From the NCBI RefSeq assembly GCF_963675455.1, contig NZ_OY776217.1, positions 2,032,001 through 2,096,000 of the forward strand: DNA of 64,000 nt. The letters are read 5' to 3'. The translations under genes were made by a program, and so were the position numbers. The notes beneath the pieces were generated by a model that worked only from the letters and a program-made list of their open reading frames with translations, was not told the DNA's origin and made no database searches. Below, piece by piece: positions 44,250 through 51,281 of the stretch (positions are counted from its first letter, which is position 1; each line of letters opens with the position of its first letter). The DNA is from Emcibacter sp. Its GTDB lineage: Bacteria; Pseudomonadota; Alphaproteobacteria; Sphingomonadales; Emcibacteraceae.

Positions 44250-44867
44250 ATGACAAAACGAATTCAAGCCAAATATAAAATTGACCGCCGGTTGGGCGAA
44301 AACATCTGGGGTCGTCCGAAGTCTCCGGTAAACAAACGCGAATATGGACCGGGCCAGCACGGCCAGGGTCGTCGCAGCAAGCTGTCCGACTTCGGTATTC
44401 AGCTGCGTGCCAAACAGAAGCTCAAAGGCTACTATGGCAACATCACTGAGAAACAGTTCAAACGCATCTACAAGGAAGCCGATCGCCAGCGTGGTGATAC
44501 AGGTGAGCTTCTTGTTGGCCTGCTGGAGCGTCGCCTGGACGCGGTTGTGTACCGCTCCAAGTTCGTCCCGACTGTTTTTGCCGCCCGTCAGTTTGTGAAC
44601 CACGGTCATGTGACAGTGAACGGCAAAAAAGTGGACATCCCCAGCTATCAGGTGCAGCCTGGTGATGTGATTGAGGTCCGTGAAAAATCACGCCAGGTGC
44701 CGATGGTCCTGCAGGGTATTGAATCTGCCGAGCGCGAGGTTCCGGAATATCTGTCTATCGAAGACAACGGATATAAAGCGACCTTCCTGCGCCAGCCGGT
44801 TCTGGATGAAATTCCTTACCCTGTGCAGATGGAACCGAACCTGATCGTCGAGTTTTACTCACGCTAA
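44250..44867 (+). CDS. rpsD: 30S ribosomal protein S4
   Basis: The 205-residue primary 16S rRNA-binding protein has a typical start (MTKRIQAKYKIDRRLGENIWGR) and the S4 RNA-binding domain at about 94-155 (ERRLDAVVYRSKF, QFVNHGHVTVNGKKVDIPSYQV). It stands alone, outside the alpha operon, as is usual in alphaproteobacteria. Its last 12 bases occur again at 49745-49756, and the sequence between the copies looks foreign. Confidence 0.97.
   Translation: MTKRIQAKYKIDRRLGENIWGRPKSPVNKREYGPGQHGQGRRSKLSDFGIQLRAKQKLKGYYGNITEKQFKRIYKEADRQRGDTGELLVGLLERRLDAVVYRSKFVPTVFAARQFVNHGHVTVNGKKVDIPSYQVQPGDVIEVREKSRQVPMVLQGIESAEREVPEYLSIEDNGYKATFLRQPVLDEIPYPVQMEPNLIVEFYSR
44856..44867 (+). repeat. Putative attL core at the rpsD 3' end
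   Basis: The bases TACTCACGCTAA are the final four codons of rpsD including its stop. The same 12 bases occur at 49745-49756, and the region between carries an integrase. This is the expected arrangement for an element that integrates into a gene end while keeping the gene whole. Confidence 0.6.
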
Positions 44868-44914
44868 TAGCTATTACCAATCCCAAGCGCGGGGTTGGAC
44901 AAATAGAACAAGAG

Positions 44915-44948
44915 AGCCGTTCAGCATTTGCTGGGCGGCTTTTTTTTT
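44915..44948 (+). terminator. Rho-independent terminator after rpsD
   Basis: A 12-bp stem (AGCCGTTCAGCA/TGCTGGGCGGCT, two G-U pairs) with a 2-base loop is followed by eight or nine T residues. It ends 11 bp before the next gene, whose ribosome site (GGAGGGGG) begins at the end of the T-run. Confidence 0.9.
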
Positions 44949-44959
44949 GGAGGGGGTCA

Positions 44960-45861
44960 ATGGCAGGAATAATTGGCAATGTTTTTGCGTTTATAGGCAT
45001 TGTTGTAGCGGCACTGATTGGTTTTTATTCTTTACAGATATCAGCCATTGTTTTTGTCTGTATGGCATATGGGCTATGGCTGCTTGCGATGTGCTATATC
45101 TTTCTTCTTAAACCGTCGAAGGATGCTGAAATTTGTTCTTTAATGAAGGAACATGAAATTGAAGTGTTTAGGCGATATTGGCTATACATATTGTTCCCAC
45201 TTCCTGCTCAAGCTCTATCCGCAATGATGAATCTTATGAGGCTGGCGGGTTTTGTGTGGGGGGGAATATGCTTGTGGAGTGAGTTGTACTGGTTAGGGGG
45301 ATTGTCACTAGCTTACTTTTTTAAGACAAGTCCATTGTGATTGCTCGACTTGATCCTCCAACTTATATGGCGGGCCCAGCTCAAAATGGCCACCAAACAG
45401 CACTTGAAGAGCTTTTTGTAATTGAGCGAGTGCAAGAGAAAATAGAAGCGTCCCGTCATTCAAATGAAGACGCTATGAACTTTGAAGTTGCACAGGTTTT
45501 GGCTGAGTTGGAGAAAGTGGCAAATGAGATTGATACAGTAACTGGATTATACCCAATAAAAGATGCATTGGTGAGAGAGTTTACAAGTACAGAGGGTGCG
45601 GAGAAGACAAAACTTTCGCTACAAAAAGATGGCATGAATGCTAGAGATTTAGTGTTTGTGGTGATGCTGAATATTTTGGGGCGTGAACTAGCTTGTGGGG
45701 AATACCATATATATAGGGGTGTTCTGAGTGGCACTGGGCAGGACTTGTTAAAAATGTGGCATTATGCTGTGGGGCAATTGAAAGCTAGCGGGTATTACAA
45801 TGAAAAAGAAGCAGCGGATGATTTAGAATGGATCAAAACTGAGATCGAACAAGTAGGCTAA
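44960..45861 (+). pseudogene. Membrane-protein gene broken by a 20-bp IS3 end scar
   Basis: Two frames lie here: 44960-45340 (126 residues, hydrophobic, three to four membrane helices) and 45337-45861 (soluble, acidic). Between them 45315-45334 is identical to one end of the IS3 element at 29.4-30.7 kb. Removing exactly those 20 bases joins the frames into one of 294 codons, a 293-residue protein with an N-terminal membrane part and a C-terminal helical cytoplasmic part (junction LSLA-F-VIARLDPP). I do not recognise the family. As it stands the first frame ends inside the scar, and the second could be translated only from an internal start. Confidence 0.7.
45315..45334 (+). repeat. Footprint of an IS3-family element end
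   Basis: Twenty bases identical to 30657-30676, the outer part of the right inverted repeat of the intact IS3 element, with no transposase nearby. It is probably left by imprecise loss of an insertion, and it shifts the reading frame of the gene around it. Confidence 0.85.
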
Positions 45862-45873
45862 GTAGGCACTTTG

Positions 45874-45953
45874 ATCATAGATCGCAATCGTTCTTTCAGG
45901 CTTTAAAATACGCATCGCAAACACATTGAAGTGCGAGGTGTATAAATGGATAG
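45874..45953 (+). repeat. 80-bp direct repeat, copy 1
   Basis: It matches 46546-46623 with three substitutions and one 2-bp indel. It encodes the tail IIDRNRSFRL-stop of a vanished gene, a short spacer with a ribosome site, and a truncated integrase start (MDRRGK-stop). Confidence 0.92.
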
Positions 45954-45969
45954 GAGGGGGAAGTAGAAC

Positions 45970-46578
45970 ATGGAAGCAATCTCTAGATTCTTGGCAGCAC
46001 TTATGGTGCCGTTATTTTTATTGAACTCATTTGGTGGAATCGTCTCTGGTGTCTGGTTGGCGTTTTTGGGCGAGTGGGCGATTATTGGGTATGGTCTACT
46101 TGTTATAATTCTTGCTAGTGCGGTGATTGGTATAGTGCTTGCCCCATCAATGTTCTTGGCGAAACCTGCTCTAACATTTATGGAACAAGGTCGACTAACG
46201 GCTGCCCTTTTAATGGGGGTATTGGGACGGCTTTATACGGTTGGTGTTTTATCATTTTGGTGCATTCTGGTGCTGATTTATTATATAGAGATTGCCACAT
46301 CTGAGACATTGCTTCCTTTGCTGCTTTGGTCCTATGGTGTTGCTACTGGACCAATTACGTGGCTCACACAAAAAGATATGCAGTCAGGTAATGATGCCAG
46401 CATTATGACGACAGCCTTTATACAAATCTCTTATGTTATCTGTGCAGTAGGGGCGTGGTTAGGTGATATGTCATTACACGGCTTTGTAATTGTGTTTGCC
46501 GTTTTGATGTCAATTACCGCAGTTGCAGAACTCTCTTTAGCTTTTATCATCGATCGTAATCGTTCTTTCAGGCTTTAA
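45970..46578 (+). CDS. Polytopic membrane protein, function unknown, flanked by direct repeats
   Basis: A 202-residue, very hydrophobic protein with about six predicted membrane helices (for example residues 8-28, 34-60, 78-105, 110-130, 145-165, 170-195) and almost no soluble part. I recognise no family. It lies between the two copies of an 80-bp repeat, and its last ten codons (IIDRNRSFRL) are part of copy 2; copy 1 preserves the same ten codons. A cargo role in the element, such as defence or envelope change, is speculation. Confidence 0.65.
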   Translation: MEAISRFLAALMVPLFLLNSFGGIVSGVWLAFLGEWAIIGYGLLVIILASAVIGIVLAPSMFLAKPALTFMEQGRLTAALLMGVLGRLYTVGVLSFWCILVLIYYIEIATSETLLPLLLWSYGVATGPITWLTQKDMQSGNDASIMTTAFIQISYVICAVGAWLGDMSLHGFVIVFAVLMSITAVAELSLAFIIDRNRSFRL

Positions 46579-46623
46579 AATACACATCGCAAACACATTG
46601 AAGTGCGAGGTGTATATGGATAG
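46546..46623 (+). repeat. 80-bp direct repeat, copy 2 (78 bp)
   Basis: This copy spans the 3' end of the membrane-protein gene, the spacer with GCGAGGTG ribosome site and the first codons of the working integrase gene. Confidence 0.92.
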
Positions 46624-47836
46624 CAGACAACGAACGATAACGATGCGGGGGGGCAGGATTGTGCTTCACACGCGGGCTGATGACAGGCACGGCTTCTGGC
46701 AATGCCGTTTGCGATTGGGACCAGATAGAAAGCTCATTCGCAGAAGTACCAGAACAGCGGACTTGGAAGAAGCGAAACGGATAGCAGAGGAAATCTACGA
46801 CGAGCTCAGATACAAGCACCAAAACCAGAAAAATTTATCAGCGGCATCTTTTAGGAAGGTAGCCGCTGATTTTATTAGGAAGGTTGAACGGGAGACGACA
46901 GAAGGGCGTTTGAGCAAGGGGCGCCGTAACCTGATTGTGGGGACCGTTGACAGATATTTAAATCCCTTCTTTGGCCGCTTTTTTATCACTGAGATTAGAT
47001 CCGCTCACTTTGCGGAATATGATGAATGGCGACTGGATTACTGGACTGTTGGCTACGGGGCTGAACGGCAGGTGTATCGCAAAGCGGAAGTCCCCAGTCA
47101 GAAAACACTCGTCATGGAACAGGGTATATTGCGCCAGGTGTTCAAGCATGCTGTTGAGCGGGGGTGGTTGAGTGCGGTTCCTTTTATGCAGTCGAAGTCT
47201 GCCAAAACCAATCGCAGAAGCGCCTTTGACATACATGAATACAAGCTTCTAATGCGGGTTATGCTCAGGCGTATAAGAGAGACCCGTCATCCCCGTGTGC
47301 AGCATGACAGGGCGCTTCTGGCGCTTTATGTACGGCTGATGTCCAATACAGGCATGCGGGTTGGGGAAGCCCGTCACTTAAAGTGGGGTGATATTGAGAT
47401 CGTTACGCTCAGCAGCAATGGCAAATCCAATGAGGTCCTGCGCATATGGGTTGATGGGAAGACGGGAAAACGAGCTTTAATTGGGACGACTGTTGCCAAA
47501 TATATCATTCAACGGCTGCTGAAATTTTATGAGTATGGTTCATTACAGGAAGCACGGGACAGCGGGGGATATCTGTTCGTTAAAACCAGTGGTGAACTGG
47601 TGCAGACGTTTGAGGTTGGCTTTAAGCGGTTGCTGGAGGCATGCGGACTGGAAACGGACAGGTATGGCAAGAACAGGACGCTTTATTCTCTCAGGCATAC
47701 CTATGCGACTTACAGGCTATTATATGGCGGGGTTGATGTTTACTTGCTGGCCAGAAATATGGGGACTTCAGTGCAAATGATTGAGCGGCACTATGGACAT
47801 GTGACGACCTCCCTTGCAGCGGACAAATTGCTGTAA
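46616..47836 (+). CDS. Tyrosine recombinase/integrase
   Basis: A 406-residue site-specific recombinase, starting at ATG 46616 behind GCGAGGTG. It has an N-terminal arm-binding-like part, a SAM-like core-binding domain (about 75-200) and a catalytic domain. Expected active-site residues are Arg in NTGMRVGEARHLKW, Lys in VDGKTGKR, Arg in YSLRHTYAT and the nucleophile Tyr in IERHYGHV. It would drive integration at the rpsD end. The frame is intact. Confidence 0.9.
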   Translation: MDSRQRTITMRGGRIVLHTRADDRHGFWQCRLRLGPDRKLIRRSTRTADLEEAKRIAEEIYDELRYKHQNQKNLSAASFRKVAADFIRKVERETTEGRLSKGRRNLIVGTVDRYLNPFFGRFFITEIRSAHFAEYDEWRLDYWTVGYGAERQVYRKAEVPSQKTLVMEQGILRQVFKHAVERGWLSAVPFMQSKSAKTNRRSAFDIHEYKLLMRVMLRRIRETRHPRVQHDRALLALYVRLMSNTGMRVGEARHLKWGDIEIVTLSSNGKSNEVLRIWVDGKTGKRALIGTTVAKYIIQRLLKFYEYGSLQEARDSGGYLFVKTSGELVQTFEVGFKRLLEACGLETDRYGKNRTLYSLRHTYATYRLLYGGVDVYLLARNMGTSVQMIERHYGHVTTSLAADKLL

Positions 47837-47956
47837 CTTCCCCGCATCTTCGATCGTAAAAGCGACAAAAGGCTGTACCATATAGAATGGGGTAGTCTGA
47901 GATTTTACCGAAATGTCGATGGTTGACTAAATACCAGCAACTAGGAGGTTGCTGAC

Positions 47957-48211
47957 ATGAGATATTATGAAATTTTAGGCGAAGATGCTCCCCCATTTAG
48001 AGGGATAACGCTCAGACAATTAAACCAGATAAAGAAGCAGTTGGCGAAGCGGGCAGCGGCAGAGGATGAGCACCTGGCATTGGTGAGAAGAATGTACAAG
48101 AACACTGCTGAAGTGGAGCTTGCGGACAAGGCTTTGGATGTTGGGGAACGGCAGATGGATATACTGCTGAAACACGAGGAATTGCAGGCTTTAAAGACGA
48201 AAAATATATAG
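47957..48211 (+). CDS. Small helical protein of the element, unknown
   Basis: An 84-residue, charged, mostly helical protein preceded by a strong AGGAGG site. It begins MRYYEILGEDAPPFRG and then has a long helix rich in Lys, Ala, Glu and Leu. No domain is recognised. Its place between the integrase and the HUH-like gene would suit a small accessory factor such as an excisionase or Rep helper, but nothing in the sequence proves it. The good ribosome site and the intact frame support a real gene. Confidence 0.5.
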   Translation: MRYYEILGEDAPPFRGITLRQLNQIKKQLAKRAAAEDEHLALVRRMYKNTAEVELADKALDVGERQMDILLKHEELQALKTKNI

Positions 48212-48261
48212 ACACAGGAAGAGCTAATATTGTATAATTAGGCATTAAAAACATATACTTA

Positions 48262-48786
48262 ATGTTATTTTTTATGAGTTTATTTTTAAATTATTTAGGA
48301 ACAAGTAGAAAAGTGGAAAATTATATTGGGAACAACGGATATACATTCAATAAAAGATTAAATGACGAATTACAGCAGTTCATTGTGGACTTTGATGGGG
48401 ATTACTTTGTAACGGCTGTTTTTAATAGAGAAACGAACCTTGCAGGTGCAGAGAAACGCTTGGAGCACTGGTCCAATTGTGTGAACAGAAAGCTCTATGG
48501 CAAAAAATGGTTTAAGTTGCCCGCAACGGATCGACTTCAATATATAGGTGCACCAGAACATCTGAACAGCAATCTTCATTGGCATATGACGCTGAAACTG
48601 GCAGGCGGAAAGAAGGACTGGCGGTTTGCATTTATCGCTCCCAAACTCTGGCAGAAATATAATCAAAGCGGCAGCATGGATGTGCAGAAAGTGTTAACAG
48701 CACAGGATCAAATAACGGTGGGTAGCTACATAACGAAAGATACGTGGCTACCATCAAACTATAACAGTGTGAAATACAGTAAGTAA
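48262..48786 (+). CDS. HUH-endonuclease/rolling-circle Rep-like protein (putative)
   Basis: The 174-residue product shows the three motifs of small replication initiators in order: a beta-strand FVTAVF (49-54), the metal site NLHWHMTLKL with His106 and His108, and YITKD with Tyr156 and Lys159 as possible nucleophile and helper. Spacing and length fit one-tyrosine HUH enzymes that nick DNA to start rolling-circle replication or transfer. I cannot prove homology by eye. A second start (ATG 48274) is possible; no strong ribosome site is seen. Confidence 0.5.
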   Translation: MLFFMSLFLNYLGTSRKVENYIGNNGYTFNKRLNDELQQFIVDFDGDYFVTAVFNRETNLAGAEKRLEHWSNCVNRKLYGKKWFKLPATDRLQYIGAPEHLNSNLHWHMTLKLAGGKKDWRFAFIAPKLWQKYNQSGSMDVQKVLTAQDQITVGSYITKDTWLPSNYNSVKYSK

Positions 48787-49151
48787 TTAGTGTTGGCGGC
48801 CGTTACGACGGCGGCATGGATAGGGCAAAGCTACTAACAGACTGATGCTTTAAAGAACTGCTCAGAAGCTGAGCGGCAATTGTATTTTATTGCCTAAAAC
48901 AATTTAACAACAATCATCCATCAAAAAAATAAAAGGGTGAAACAGGATAAAAAATAATTGGAATATAATCATTGGCATTGGTTGGAATGGAACAATAAAA
49001 AATTAATCAGGCATGGGAAATGAGAGGTGTTTATCTAACTTAATGTGGTGGGAAGCCTTAGAAAATATAGGGTATAGATAGCCAGATTAAGGCCTGAAAG
49101 ATCGACATTGCATAGACAGGCTTTATCGTCATTGACTACCAGACAAAGGAG
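48787..49151 (+). other. Structured non-coding region of the element
   Basis: The 365-bp AT-rich gap holds three hairpins within its first 110 bp: about 48795-48816 (core CCGT-TACG-ACGG), 48860-48874 (GCTCAG/CTGAGC) and 48875-48894 (GGCAAT/ATTGCC). It lies directly downstream of the HUH-like gene. It may contain a replication or nicking origin, or simply terminate that gene. The rest is low-complexity with no recognisable feature. Confidence 0.5.
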
Positions 49152-49157
49152 ATGGAA

Positions 49158-49604
49158 ATGACGGTATTGGAAAAGTTAAAACTCACTTCAGAAAAACGTG
49201 TTCAACAGAGGGCAACGATTGAGGAAAGCTTGCGGGGGAAGCTTTATGATCGTCTTGCTGAACAGAAAGAGCTCGTTGAAGCGGAGTTGGCAGGTAAGGA
49301 GTTCATCAAGACACGCAGGGTGTTCGTCACCAATGAAAATGGGGAGCGTGTCGCGCAGGAAGTTCCGCGCAGGATTAGGAAGTGGTTCTGGCATAACGGG
49401 GAAGGCACCTGGTATGTTGAATTGCGTTATGGCGGGAAGGTGATGAAGATCGCTGGTGAGAAGACCGCCATTGAAGTTGGTGACCTGAAACAGATGCCAA
49501 AGGTCATTGCTACAGTCATGCAGGCTGTACAGGCAGGAGAACTTGATAAGGCCTTGCTGGCGGCAAAGAAGGAGCGCATGGCGACACTGAGGAGAAACCG
49601 TTAG
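49158..49604 (+). CDS. DUF6641-like protein of the element
   Basis: A 148-residue protein starting at ATG 49158 (MTVLEKLKL), 6-7 bp after AAGGAGA; ATG 49152 is in frame but too close to that site. A basic N-terminal helix is followed by a conserved-looking RRIRKWFWHNGEGTWYVELRYGGKVMKI segment and a C-terminal helix with AGELDKALL. This layout reminds me of the DUF6641 family of plasmids and integrative elements; its function is unknown. It is the last gene before the right repeat. Confidence 0.5.
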   Translation: MTVLEKLKLTSEKRVQQRATIEESLRGKLYDRLAEQKELVEAELAGKEFIKTRRVFVTNENGERVAQEVPRRIRKWFWHNGEGTWYVELRYGGKVMKIAGEKTAIEVGDLKQMPKVIATVMQAVQAGELDKALLAAKKERMATLRRNR

Positions 49605-49744
49605 AAGAGTTGGTTGCCAGCATGCGCGTGACAGTTGCGGGAATTTATGATTAAATAAGCGACGGATTAACTGGTATTATGCTGGCGCTTAATTGGGCGA
49701 GAAAAAAATCAGCATCATCAATAGCTTCGATATTGCTTTTTTTA

Positions 49745-49756
49745 TACTCACGCTAA
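49745..49756 (+). repeat. Putative attR core
   Basis: TACTCACGCTAA, identical to the last 12 bases of rpsD, preceded by a T-rich stretch as in rpsD. It is not part of any gene here and is followed 24 bp later by a terminator that would suit rpsD. Confidence 0.6.
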
Positions 49757-49780
49757 CAGGTTCATATATCTTTTCGAAGA

Positions 49781-49806
49781 AGCCGCTCTTTCCGGGCGGC
49801 TTTTTT
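49781..49806 (+). terminator. Rho-independent terminator beyond attR
   Basis: An 8-bp stem (AGCCGCTC/GGGCGGCT, one G-U pair), a 5-base loop and six T residues. It is probably the original rpsD terminator, now cut off from rpsD by the element. Confidence 0.8.
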
Positions 49807-49862
49807 ATTGCCCGGAACGCCGAAGACGCTAAGATACATTCCTCAACAAACGGGGACATATC

Positions 49863-50276
49863 ATGCAAGCAGTATTGGACAGCCTGATAATCGGCTTTCC
49901 CTATTTCATCACCCATTTCGGCCTGGCGATCCTTCTGTTGATCGCCGCGGTTTATATTTATGAAAAAGTCACCCCCTACAGGGAACTGGAGCTTGTCCGT
50001 CAGGGCAATGTGGCGGCGGCTGTTTCTTTATCTGCCGGCATATTGGGCCTTGCCATTCCGCTGGCGGTCTGTCTGGCGGGCAGTGCCTCCCTCTGGGATA
50101 TCCTGATCTGGGGCATCGTCATCCTGGTGATCCAGATTCTGGCCTTTTTTGTCGCCAATCTGGTGATCGACAATCTGGGCCGGCGTATAGAGAATAATGA
50201 AATCGGCGCCGCGCTGCTGCTGTTTGCCGGCAAGATATCGGTGGCGCTTCTCAATGCAGCGGCCATTGCTGTCTGA
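49863..50276 (+). CDS. DUF350 membrane protein
   Basis: A 137-residue inner-membrane protein with four predicted helices in two similar halves, the DUF350 (YjfL-like) pattern: FGLAILLLIAAVYIYEKVTPYRELELVRQGNVAAA followed by LSAGILGLAIPLA. The role of the family is not established. The gene is followed after 10 bp by the trypsin-like protease gene; the two probably form an operon with an envelope-related role. Confidence 0.82.
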   Translation: MQAVLDSLIIGFPYFITHFGLAILLLIAAVYIYEKVTPYRELELVRQGNVAAAVSLSAGILGLAIPLAVCLAGSASLWDILIWGIVILVIQILAFFVANLVIDNLGRRIENNEIGAALLLFAGKISVALLNAAAIAV

Positions 50277-50286
50277 GTAGATACGG

Positions 50287-51189
50287 ATGAACTGGTCGAC
50301 TAAATTTGCCATTCTTCTTTTGTTGCTCGTGGTTATCGGCGGGGAACTATCCAAGCCACCGGCGGGCAGGAGGCTGGAGCCGGTGCCGCCAATGGCCGAG
50401 GCGCCGAAAAAACGGGTCGTACCGCCGGAGGCTTACAGGAAAATTCCATCCCCCGGAGGCGGGAGCATGCGGCGTCCGGATCCGGTAAGCCCCTTGATTG
50501 TGATCGAAGCGGAAGCCAAAAAGAAAAATGCAGTTTTCAGCGGAACCGCCTTTTCCATCCGCGATGACGGCTACTGGATTACGGCCCATCATGTGATTGA
50601 CGGCTGCGGCAAGCTGTTGCTGCTGGTCAATGATCGTCAGGGTGTCGAGGCAACAGTGGTCGCCTCTCATTCCCGGGCGGATGTCAGTTTGCTTCTGACC
50701 GGCTTTGGGGCAGGGGCATTGAAGGTCAGCCGGGAAGAGCCGGTCATGGGGCAGGAAGGATTTCATTTCGGCTTTCCGCAGGGCAGACCGGGGAATGTCT
50801 ATTCCAGCCTGATCGGGGAAAGCACCATGGTCACCAAGGGCACCCGGCACGGCAGGGAGCCGGTTCTTGTCTGGGCCGACAAGGCCCGCAGCCCGTTCTT
50901 TGACGGAACCCTGGGGGGCCTAAGCGGTGGGCCCTCCCTGAATGCACGGGCGCAGGTGGCAGGTGTTATGGTTGCGGAATCTGCGCGTCGTGGCAGAAGC
51001 TACAGTTCCGAGCCTTCAGTCGTGTTTGAATTGCTGGACAAGGAAGGGGTTATACAAAGGGACACGGAGTCAAAACAAATAGCTGAAATCCGCGGAGAAC
51101 TCTCGGTTGATCGTTTTGCCAGGGCCGGTAATCAACTTCGAAAAAGCTTGTCTGTGGCCAAGGTTGTATGCCAGGTGGGGAATAATTAG
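50287..51189 (+). CDS. Membrane-anchored trypsin-like serine protease
   Basis: The 300-residue protein has an N-terminal hydrophobic segment (about 6-18), a Pro-rich linker and a chymotrypsin-fold domain. Triad candidates are His102 (ITAHHVID), Asp132 (SRADVSLLL) and Ser213 in GGLSGGPSL. It has no PDZ domain. It differs from the protease beside xrtA in length, linker and loops and is not a recent copy of it. The last 60 residues are helical. Confidence 0.82.
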   Translation: MNWSTKFAILLLLLVVIGGELSKPPAGRRLEPVPPMAEAPKKRVVPPEAYRKIPSPGGGSMRRPDPVSPLIVIEAEAKKKNAVFSGTAFSIRDDGYWITAHHVIDGCGKLLLLVNDRQGVEATVVASHSRADVSLLLTGFGAGALKVSREEPVMGQEGFHFGFPQGRPGNVYSSLIGESTMVTKGTRHGREPVLVWADKARSPFFDGTLGGLSGGPSLNARAQVAGVMVAESARRGRSYSSEPSVVFELLDKEGVIQRDTESKQIAEIRGELSVDRFARAGNQLRKSLSVAKVVCQVGNN

Positions 51190-51281
51190 TTATGGTGGCA
51201 TATTATTTGTATGTGCTAGTAAAAAATTAATAATGAACGCATAATGTCGGGGGGTATGAGTGTTTCTTCGGAGTAGCGGAA

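Larger units (their letters stand above)
44868..49756 (+). mobile_element. Putative 4.9-kb integrative element in the rpsD 3' end
   Basis: The region is AT-richer than its surroundings, is bounded by the 12-bp rpsD repeat, and carries a tyrosine recombinase, an HUH-endonuclease-like protein, small unknown genes and an 80-bp internal direct repeat. A terminator resembling a normal rpsD terminator lies just beyond the right repeat (49781-49806), as expected if the element split rpsD from its old downstream sequence. I see no structural phage, conjugation or restriction genes. The right boundary rests on the 12-bp match only. Confidence 0.65.

Noticed and set aside
47849..47862. CGATCGTAA after the integrase resembling part of the 80-bp repeat
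   Set aside because: Only about nine bases match, and part of that is self-complementary; too short to call a third repeat copy.
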